Origin: Gammaproteobacteria bacterium
Lineage (GTDB): Bacteria; Pseudomonadota; Gammaproteobacteria; Steroidobacterales; Steroidobacteraceae
Direction of reading: 5' to 3'
Assembly (NCBI GenBank): GCA_025359565.1
Contig: JANYFY010000009.1
Span: forward strand, 558,001 to 622,000
DNA length: 64,000 nt
Shown here: piece by piece, positions 57,969 through 64,000 of the stretch
How the letters are laid out: each line of letters starts with the position of its first letter
How positions within the stretch are numbered: position 1 is the stretch's first letter
Notes under the pieces: model-generated
The model's input: the letters and a program-made list of their open reading frames with translations, nothing else
What the model was told of the DNA's origin: nothing
Database searches by the model: none
Translations under genes and position numbers: made by a program

Positions 57969-58864
57969 AACCTGAATTGACTCTTGTGCAAAATACCGAG
58001 GTTGCGAGCGCTAAATCTGCACGCGCGGTTGCCGTTCTGCGTACCCCGGCACCCGCACAGGGCGAGATGCCCTTCGCCATTGTTGAAGGCTTGCCGGTTT
58101 CGGAGATGCCACGGGACCTGTATATCCCCCCCCAGGCATTGGAGGTGTTCCTAGAAGCTTTCGAAGGGCCACTCGACATGCTTCTGTATTTAATCAGACG
58201 CCAGAATCTCAATATTTTGGATATTCCGATCGCGGAAATCACCCGTCAATACATGCGTTACATCGAAGTGATGCAAGTATTGCAACTAGAACTTGCGGGC
58301 GAATATTTGTTGATGGCGGCGACTCTCGCCGAAGTTAAATCACGCATGTTGCTGCCGCGCCTCAAGAGTGAGGAGGAGGAGGAAGACGCCGATCCGCGTG
58401 CTGAATTAGTGCGGCGATTACAGGAGTACGAGCGTTTCAAGCGGGCTGCCGAGGGAATTGACCGCATGCCGCGTTTGGAGCGTGATACTTGGGTGGTCAG
58501 TGCCGAGTTGGTCGATCGAAAAGTAGTGCGCCTCGCTCCACGGGTCACCCTGCAGGAAATGCTCTTGGCATTTCAGGAAGTATTGACGCGTAGCGATATG
58601 TTTGCCCATCACCATGTGCAGCGCGAGCCTTTATCGGTACGTCAACGTATGACTGATGTGCTCTCAACCTTGTCAGCGAGCACATTCATGAATTTCTCGA
58701 GTTTGTTTACCGCAGAAGAGGGACGCCGCGGCCTGACGGTGACTTTTGTCGCTATATTGGAACTCATGCGCGAGGGACTGATTGAAATTGCTCAATCGGA
58801 ACCTTATGCGCCCTTACATGTCCGTCTCGGTAGCCCGCGACACTTAAAATTGGTGGAATCTTAA
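57965..58864 (+). CDS. scpA: Segregation and condensation protein A
   Basis: The 299-residue kleisin bridges the SMC heads. The core FEGPLDMLLYLIRRQNLNILDIPIAEITRQY, LAGEYLLMAATLAEVKSRMLLP and the C-terminal winged-helix segment TFVAILELMREGLIEI are conserved; the first 55 residues are an extra, poorly conserved tail. It overlaps trpS and scpB. Confidence 0.95.
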   Translation: MKPELTLVQNTEVASAKSARAVAVLRTPAPAQGEMPFAIVEGLPVSEMPRDLYIPPQALEVFLEAFEGPLDMLLYLIRRQNLNILDIPIAEITRQYMRYIEVMQVLQLELAGEYLLMAATLAEVKSRMLLPRLKSEEEEEDADPRAELVRRLQEYERFKRAAEGIDRMPRLERDTWVVSAELVDRKVVRLAPRVTLQEMLLAFQEVLTRSDMFAHHHVQREPLSVRQRMTDVLSTLSASTFMNFSSLFTAEEGRRGLTVTFVAILELMREGLIEIAQSEPYAPLHVRLGSPRHLKLVES

Positions 58865-59571
58865 TGAATGATCATTACGTAAAAAATGTAGTTGAGGCAG
58901 CGATGCTTGCGGCGGGGCGTCCCTTGGCTTTAGACGAACTGGTATCGCTATTCGACCAAAGAGATGGCTCGAATGCCGAGGAAGTGAACGCGGCGATTGC
59001 GGCTCTGGTGGCCGAATACGAAACCCGCGGACTCGAACTAGTATTGGTCGCCAGTGGTTACCGCATTCAAATCCGCGCGGCTGTTGCCGAGCCGGTGTCG
59101 CGCCTTTGGCAAGAGCGCCCTAGTAAATATTCCCGTGCGTTGCTTGAGACATTGGCTCTAGTGGCTTATCGTCAACCGATTACTCGCGGAGAAATCGAAC
59201 AAATTAGAGGTGTTGCCGTTAATCCAAATATTATTAAGACACTAGTTGAGCGCAATTGGATTCGAGTCGTTGGGCATCGCGACGTACCCGGCCGGCCCGA
59301 ACTGTTGGGTTCAACACGCGAATTTCTCGATTATTTTAGCTTGCAAAAATTAGATGATTTACCGACATTGGCGCAATTAAAAGAACTGGAGGATTTGCGT
59401 GTACAGCTCAGTCTCCCGGGAGCGGAACCTGTGGCTGCCGAAAGCGCACCAATAGGAGAACCGATCGACGAGGCCGATGACGAAGACGCGACTGAGACGG
59501 AGGCCGAGCATTCCGACGCGCCACGACCTCAAGGTTTGGTGGCAGGCAGTAGTGCCGATGATCTTTGTTGA
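58864..59571 (+). CDS. scpB: Segregation and condensation protein B
   Basis: The 235-residue partner of ScpA has the paired winged helices: VEAAMLAAGRPLALDEL and LLETLALVAYRQPITRGEIEQIRGV, then LVERNWIRVVGHRDVPGRP. The C-terminal 50 residues are acidic and low in complexity. It starts in the last base of the scpA stop and its own stop overlaps the next start as TGATG. Confidence 0.94.
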   Translation: MNDHYVKNVVEAAMLAAGRPLALDELVSLFDQRDGSNAEEVNAAIAALVAEYETRGLELVLVASGYRIQIRAAVAEPVSRLWQERPSKYSRALLETLALVAYRQPITRGEIEQIRGVAVNPNIIKTLVERNWIRVVGHRDVPGRPELLGSTREFLDYFSLQKLDDLPTLAQLKELEDLRVQLSLPGAEPVAAESAPIGEPIDEADDEDATETEAEHSDAPRPQGLVAGSSADDLC

Positions 59572-60485
59572 TGGCGCCCAGACCCCCACGATTCGCTGCA
59601 CCGCGCAACGTGAGTGCACCGCGCAACGTGAGTGGACCGGGCCGAGGGAGTGCGCCGCGTAGAGCAACAACCGCTCGCTCGCGCGATGAGCAAATCGAAG
59701 TCGCGCCCAGCGATCGTATACAAAAGGTGCTGGCGGCGGCGGGAATCGGTTCGCGGCGTGAGGTTGAGCGCTGGATTCGTGAAGGACGCTTGCAAATTAA
59801 CGGTGCGGTCCCGGCACTCGGGGTGAAACTGGATGCGCGCGACCGGATCACTCTAGATGGACGGCCCGTGCGATTGCATGCGCCCGGTAAAGAACACCAT
59901 ATTTTATTGTATCACCGCTCGCCGGGCGATAACCTCGATATCAAAGTCGTAACTTCGCGCGCCATCGAGATACTCGAGCTTGGAAAATCCAACGGTCGCT
60001 GGCTTGCTATTCAACCCATGCCGCCGGTCGATGGCGGTCTTGAATTATTGACGGATGACGGGTCGTGGGCAAATCGTGTGTCGCGAGGTGCGCATCTGCT
60101 TACCGTCGACTATGTGCTGCGTATGCGGGGGCCGCTCAAAGATGATTTGGTAGAAGAGTTTCGTGCTGCCACCCATGTTGAAGACGACGCTATCGAAATA
60201 TTAAGCGCTGAGGCTCAGTACGGCGAAGGATTTAATCACTGGTTAAAAGTTACCGCGCGCGCCACGCGCTCTGCGCAAGTGAGACATTGGTGGGCCGCGC
60301 GTGGCATTATTGTGAGTCGTTTAATGCGAGTACGGCTCGGGCCCGTACACCTTACGCGGGATTTGCCGCGTGGACATTCGCGAACTATTTTAGCCAGCGA
60401 ACGCAATGCACTCGTCAACGAAGTTGACGCAATTCCAACACCGAGCGCTTCAGCGGACGTGTCGCTAGTCGACGACGTTCCCTGA
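59571..60485 (+). CDS. RluB-family pseudouridine synthase-like protein, altered active site
   Basis: A 304-residue protein in the usual rluB position after scpB. It has a basic low-complexity N-terminus with a tandem APRNVS repeat, an S4 domain (IQKVLAAAGIGSRREVERWIREG, about 49-110) and the synthase fold. The catalytic motif GRLDxxTxGLLLLT of the family is replaced by GRWLAIQPMPPVDGGLELLT, so the essential Asp appears to be absent; the Asp in PVDGG is displaced. NRVSRGAHLLTVDYVLRMRG and SRLMRVRLGPV keep the rest of the fold. It may bind 23S rRNA without modifying it. Confidence 0.8.
   Translation: MAPRPPRFAAPRNVSAPRNVSGPGRGSAPRRATTARSRDEQIEVAPSDRIQKVLAAAGIGSRREVERWIREGRLQINGAVPALGVKLDARDRITLDGRPVRLHAPGKEHHILLYHRSPGDNLDIKVVTSRAIEILELGKSNGRWLAIQPMPPVDGGLELLTDDGSWANRVSRGAHLLTVDYVLRMRGPLKDDLVEEFRAATHVEDDAIEILSAEAQYGEGFNHWLKVTARATRSAQVRHWWAARGIIVSRLMRVRLGPVHLTRDLPRGHSRTILASERNALVNEVDAIPTPSASADVSLVDDVP
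59598..59633 (+). repeat. Two 18-bp tandem units in the RluB-like gene
   Basis: Two identical copies encode APRNVS twice in the disordered N-terminus, another in-frame 18-bp duplication like that in dksA. Confidence 0.95.
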
Positions 60486-60563
60486 TCTTGATTTAAGGTT
60501 GGTAAGCTCGCAAAGTGCTCGGAAGAAACCGCACGAGCACAAACTAAACGGCGTTAATGAATC

Positions 60564-60893
60564 ATGAATAAGTCCTTAGGTTTAACTGCGAAACGCCTAG
60601 CTTGTGCGCTGGTTATGGTGGGCATAGTGCTTGCACCCTTGATCGCTACACACGCTGCCGTCCCGAGTACCAAAGTCTCCGAATCAACACGCTCCGGTAA
60701 TTTCGGCGAGCATGTCAAACATGACGCAGCGGCTGTCGGAGCCGCGGTTAAAGAGGCAGCTCATCGGGTCGGAGTAGCGATCAAGGCAGTCGCCCACGAG
60801 GTTGCGGGAGCGGCCAGGCGCGGTGCCGCGGCGACACGGAAAGCGATTAAGGGCGAGAAAATCGATACCAGTACTGCGGAATCTAGTCGCTAG
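60564..60893 (+). CDS. Small exported alanine-rich protein
   Basis: An unrecognised 109-residue protein. The signal peptide ends near THAA (residue 32). The mature part is a long amphipathic, Ala- and Lys-rich helix with repeats such as VGAAVKEAAHRVGVAIKAVAHEVAGAARR. Such small periplasmic proteins resemble apolipophorin- or histone-like helical proteins but no family is assigned. It has no obvious partner gene. Confidence 0.6.
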   Translation: MNKSLGLTAKRLACALVMVGIVLAPLIATHAAVPSTKVSESTRSGNFGEHVKHDAAAVGAAVKEAAHRVGVAIKAVAHEVAGAARRGAAATRKAIKGEKIDTSTAESSR

Positions 60894-60921
60894 GGATATA
60901 TCGGCAGACGTGCAATCGCCT

Positions 60922-60984
60922 GGCGCTTTCGAAGCAAAGAAGACCATCGACGAGACGCCGTCAGAGCGTGCCTCCGAAAGCGCC
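60922..60984. repeat. 10-bp inverted repeat with 43-bp spacer
   Basis: GGCGCTTTCG at 60922-60931 and CGAAAGCGCC at 60975-60984 pair perfectly; a smaller repeat (GACG with CGTC) lies inside. It could form a large RNA hairpin after the small exported protein gene. Confidence 0.6.
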
Positions 60985-61075
60985 CTTGCGGTTAGTCGAG
61001 ACCATTAACGCCGACTGATTAGTCCTGCATCCCCATGCGAACCCGGCGCGCCCTGCCGTGCGCACCACAAAAAAG

Positions 61076-61094
61076 GCCCCGCGAAAGGCGGGGC
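61076..61094 (-). terminator. Intrinsic terminator, leftward
   Basis: A 7-bp stem (GCCCCGC with GCGGGGC). Read on the minus strand it is followed by CCTTTTTTGTG, a good T-tract, so it should end leftward transcription from the enoyl-CoA hydratase side. The plus-strand tail is weak. Confidence 0.7.
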
Positions 61095-61470
61095 TTCAAT
61101 TAACTTAAATGTGAGGAAATTTAGAGGATTTTGTGTGTTAGGCACGCTGCTGTTGTCGATACTGGCCGGTCACCATCGACATGCGCACATCAGCAGTGTG
61201 CGGATGGACGGAGTGCATCCGAGACTGTTGGGATATGGCGAGTCTTGAGTGAATATACGATCCGCGGGGTCTTGAAGCGCTTGGACGAGACGGCCCGGTT
61301 CGAGTGGCTGCAGAGCCAACTACAGAACCCGCACAAGCCCGGACGTCCTTTGCACGCGCCGGCCATCAATGGGGCCTCGAGATACCAAGGGCACGGTTGC
61401 TGCCAGAGCAGGGGCGGCGGTGGGCCGAAAAGTTAATCATCGCGCACCAGGGGTGTACTCTTGCGATCTG

Positions 61471-62244
61471 CTACCGACCACTCCACCGAGGTTTGCGCTT
61501 CTCAGTAAATGCGCGCGTGCCTTCTAGCAGATCGTCCGAGCGAACGACTCTTTGCACCGCATCGAGTGAATCGTGCAATTCAAACGCCTCATGTTCGGCG
61601 ACCATCTCAGTATGCCGCAGCAATTGTTTAATAGCTGGAAAAAGCAGAGGAGGGCCCTCTGCTAATTGTTGCGCGATCTCACGTGCTTTAATCATGCTCT
61701 GACCCTTCGGCACCACATGATTGGCAAGCCCCCAGTGCTTGGCTTCGACTGCGTCCATCCATCGACCGGTGAGTAGAAACTCAACAGCCACGTGATAGGG
61801 AATTCGACGGCGCAACTTAATGGTTCCCGCATCCGCCAAAACACCCACATTGATTTCCGGCAGCGCGAATTTTGCATGCTCTTCCATGACAATAATGTCA
61901 GTCCCGAGCACCACTTCAAATCCACCACCACAGGCAATACCGTTCACCGCAGCGATCACCGGTTTATTTAAATTGCGTGGGTAATTAAGTCCCCCGAACC
62001 CGCCTACCCCCCAATCTTCATCAGATTTTTCCCCAGCAGCCGCAGCCTTCAAATCCCAGCCAGGCGAGAAAAACCGCTCCCCAGCTCCCGTAATAATGGC
62101 GACGCGAACCTTAGGATCATCACGAAAACTAGTAAATACCTCATTCAAACGTCGGCTCGCAACCAGATCGATGGCGTTAGCCTTGGGACGATCAATCGTG
62201 ACTTCCATGACACCGTTAGACTGAACTACCTGGATACCGCTCAT
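61471..62244 (-). CDS. Enoyl-CoA hydratase/isomerase family protein, CaiD-like
   Basis: The 257-residue crotonase-fold enzyme acts on an acyl-CoA. It is close to carnitinyl-CoA dehydratase CaiD: RPKANAIDL, VAIITGAGERFF, GWDLKAAAAGE, GIACGGGFEVVLG and ALPEINVGVLADAG. The catalytic glutamate is in ALPE; the substrate is unproven. The ATG at 62244 has GAGGAG six bases upstream. It lies 17 bp after the acyl-CoA synthetase gene on the same strand. Confidence 0.85.
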   Translation of the reverse strand: MSGIQVVQSNGVMEVTIDRPKANAIDLVASRRLNEVFTSFRDDPKVRVAIITGAGERFFSPGWDLKAAAAGEKSDEDWGVGGFGGLNYPRNLNKPVIAAVNGIACGGGFEVVLGTDIIVMEEHAKFALPEINVGVLADAGTIKLRRRIPYHVAVEFLLTGRWMDAVEAKHWGLANHVVPKGQSMIKAREIAQQLAEGPPLLFPAIKQLLRHTEMVAEHEAFELHDSLDAVQRVVRSDDLLEGTRAFTEKRKPRWSGR

Positions 62245-62261
62245 ACTCAACTCCTCGTTTT

Positions 62262-64000
62262 TTAACCTGGGTTCAATCGAATGAGTACATCAACCGCGAG
62301 TGCTCCTGAGCCCATAGGGCGCACCAGCGCCGGATTCACATCCAATTCGACTAAGGTCTCTATGTGTGCAGTCGCGTAATCAGCGACCGATTTGATCATA
62401 TCGATGAGTGCTGGCACGTCGCCGGCCGGTTTGCCACGATATCCCCGTAGCAATTTTGAAACAGTTAGTTTGCTTAACGCAGCTTCGATCGATTGCGATG
62501 TCCACGGAGGTAGTAGAGTAATACTGTCATTTAGCAATTCAGCAAGTATTCCTCCGGCACCCAGGACTAAGACCTGTCCGAATTGTGGATCAACCGTGAT
62601 GCCGATCAATATTTCGCTGACCGCATCATTAATCATTTCCTCCATTAATACAGTATCGGAGAGTTTGCAAAGTTGAGTCACAGCGAGACTCAAGTCCACA
62701 GCATTTCGGACGTTTAAAATAACACCGCCTACCTCAGTTTTATGCTCTAGGTGAGCACCAACGGCTTTGATCACCAGCGGATAGCCCAGCGATTCTGCCA
62801 GCGTTACACTCTTTGATGCTGAATCAACCGCGCAAATTACTCCACGAGGAATAGAAACACCAAAAGCGGCCAGCGCCGCTTTCCCTTGAAATTCACTCAA
62901 GGTATGCGCAGTACTGATAGAACGAGGTACATTTTTGGGCTTTTGTAATTTTAAATTGCCGCCATTTAACCAACCAATACCGATGGCACTCGCGAGATTC
63001 AGCGCTTCAAGTGCTTCGCGAAGCCCCTGCAGCGGCACCACTCCGCCCTCAAAACAGCGTTGCCGAATTCTGGCGCTCAAAGTCTCCGGCAGCGAAGAAA
63101 TCAATGTCGCACGGGTAGGCGACTGACCAGCAGATTTTATGTAAACATCAATGACTGCATCAAAGGCAGCGGTATCTGCCAGCAGTTCGGGCGGACAATC
63201 CAACATGAATCCCACCGCATCGTAGCCTGCGTGTAGAATTTCTGAAAATACCTTGCTTAGGGCCGGCGGATCAAACCATAAATAAGTATGAATATCGAAG
63301 GGATTAGCGATTGAAACGCGGTCGGTCAACAATTCCTGCAAAACCGCGGCTCGAGCTTTGGCGATCTCTGGGAACTCCAACTGAAGTGATTGCGCCACGT
63401 CTGCCGCCATCGCCATATCGCCGCCCGAGGCACCCATGATTAAAACTTTACGGCCTGCGAGCGGACCCCCTCCATGCAGTACTTTTAAGGTTTCGCACAG
63501 CGTACCGAGCGTATCGCAGCGAGCAATTCCGGCTGACCTACAAAATGCGTCGAATACCAAATCAGCACCGGCAAGCGCCCCGGTATGACTATGCGCAGTT
63601 CGTGCTGCAGCTTCCGACCGTCCTGCTTTAACCAAGGCAATCGGTTTACCGGCCTTGCGCGCACATTCTGCGGCATGCGCAAATCGCTCAGCATTCTTGA
63701 TACCTTCGAGGTAAAGACCAAACGCGGTAACCCGCGGATCTGCACACAAATTCTCAATCAAATCCTCAACCGCTAAGCGCGTCTGATTACCCACGGTAAT
63801 GAGGTACCCAATGGGCAGAGATCTTGCGTTAAACATCAAGGTGAGCGCGATTGTGCCGCTCTGGCAGATGATCGCCACCCCTCGCTCAATCGCGGCACCT
63901 ACGACTTGGTCTGGCCATAGCGCAACTCGATCAAAAAAATTGGCGAACCCGTAACAGTTAGGACCGAAGTAGGGAAGCGTACCCGCCGCGATCTCTAAGT
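62262..64000 (-). CDS. NDP-forming acyl-CoA synthetase (acetate-CoA ligase family), 5' end cut
   Basis: The C-terminal 579 residues are present; the frame is open to the right edge. It contains the CoA-ligase part with GPNCYG near the cut, the phosphohistidine loop AHSHTGALAG, and the C-terminal ATP-grasp domain (FGVSIPRGV, YPLVIKAVG, HKTEVGGVILN, VLVLGAGGILAEL). Such enzymes make acyl-CoA from acid, CoA and ATP. Next to a CaiD-like hydratase it may activate a carnitine-like or branched acid. Confidence 0.85.
   Translation of the reverse strand, partial: LEIAAGTLPYFGPNCYGFANFFDRVALWPDQVVGAAIERGVAIICQSGTIALTLMFNARSLPIGYLITVGNQTRLAVEDLIENLCADPRVTAFGLYLEGIKNAERFAHAAECARKAGKPIALVKAGRSEAAARTAHSHTGALAGADLVFDAFCRSAGIARCDTLGTLCETLKVLHGGGPLAGRKVLIMGASGGDMAMAADVAQSLQLEFPEIAKARAAVLQELLTDRVSIANPFDIHTYLWFDPPALSKVFSEILHAGYDAVGFMLDCPPELLADTAAFDAVIDVYIKSAGQSPTRATLISSLPETLSARIRQRCFEGGVVPLQGLREALEALNLASAIGIGWLNGGNLKLQKPKNVPRSISTAHTLSEFQGKAALAAFGVSIPRGVICAVDSASKSVTLAESLGYPLVIKAVGAHLEHKTEVGGVILNVRNAVDLSLAVTQLCKLSDTVLMEEMINDAVSEILIGITVDPQFGQVLVLGAGGILAELLNDSITLLPPWTSQSIEAALSKLTVSKLLRGYRGKPAGDVPALIDMIKSVADYATAHIETLVELDVNPALVRPMGSGALAVDVLIRLNPG

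Larger units (their letters stand above)
60894..61470. other. 577-bp stretch without a confident gene
   Basis: This stretch holds a 10-bp inverted repeat (60922-60984), a terminator (61076-61094) and short open frames I cannot place. The best frame, 61131-61436 on the plus strand, starts with TTG five bases after AGAGGA, but its protein (101 residues, with VLSEYTIRGVLKRLDETARF in the middle) has no domain I recognise and a second frame overlaps it. It may be the decayed remains of a gene. Nothing else is visible. Confidence 0.5.

Noticed and set aside
61304-61702. 132-codon plus-strand frame overlapping the hydratase gene end
   Set aside because: Its second half is antisense to the well-supported enoyl-CoA hydratase gene, and the first half has no domain.

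Overview
The window looks like the chromosome of a gammaproteobacterium with mid-range GC. ZipA sits between smc and ligA. GluQ lies next to DksA, and yciO-trpS-scpA-scpB-rluB and fabF-pabB-pabC-mltG-tmk-holB-pilZ are gammaproteobacterial gene orders. I cannot name the genus; the 404-residue TrpS with an internal insertion, PhaR and a zinc-less DksA suggest a non-enteric lineage (Xanthomonadales/Nevskiales-like). TTG start codons are unusually common. I found no rRNA, tRNA, CRISPR array, insertion sequence or prophage.

Layout. 1-1053: type II secretion pseudopilins gspI (partial), gspH and gspG on the minus strand. 1073-1687: a divergent rhombosortase. 1704-10198: fatty-acid synthesis (fabD, fabG, acpP, fabF) running into a tightly coupled series pabB, pabC, mltG, tmk, holB, pilZ. 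10205-13005: a small accessory patch with a dual cNMP-binding/rhodanese protein, an endonuclease/exonuclease/phosphatase-family protein, a stand-alone TIR-like protein and an unknown. 13295-17930: a MarR regulator followed by a complete tripartite drug efflux pump. 17939-19635: xdhC and a PuuD-like membrane protein. 19781-23298: a serine hydrolase and a TonB-dependent receptor. 23393-26984: choline-sulfatase in one operon with two unknown small proteins, divergent from an NCS1 permease. 26986-31201: an ABC-2 exporter, an NAD-type isocitrate dehydrogenase family enzyme, a DUF1415 protein and a TauE/SafE permease.

31309-35059 is a quinoprotein amine dehydrogenase operon: heavy chain, MauE, MauD, a TTQ light chain with all its hallmark residues, and two monohaem c-type cytochromes, with no mauG in view. 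34000-47000 then passes an LpxL-type acyltransferase and an RRM protein into the core transcription/translation operon rimP-nusA-infB-rbfA-truB-rpsO-pnp, which has a promoter and two tandem intrinsic terminators ahead of rimP. phaR, gluQ, dksA and queF follow on the minus strand.

47948-60485 holds chromosome maintenance and cell division genes (smc, zipA, ligA; later scpA and scpB, the SMC partners), a parvulin lipoprotein, bolA, yciB, yciO, trpS and an RluB-family protein that seems to lack its catalytic aspartate. After a periplasmic alanine-rich small protein and about 580 bp without a confident gene, the window ends in a CaiD-like enoyl-CoA hydratase and an NDP-forming acyl-CoA synthetase cut by the right edge.

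The points most worth following up are the TTQ operon without mauG, the betC operon with its two unknown small proteins, the signalling/nuclease/TIR-like patch, the DksA with a basic 150-residue tail, and the RluB-like protein with an altered active site. I did not find one clear-cut new multi-gene system; these are candidates.
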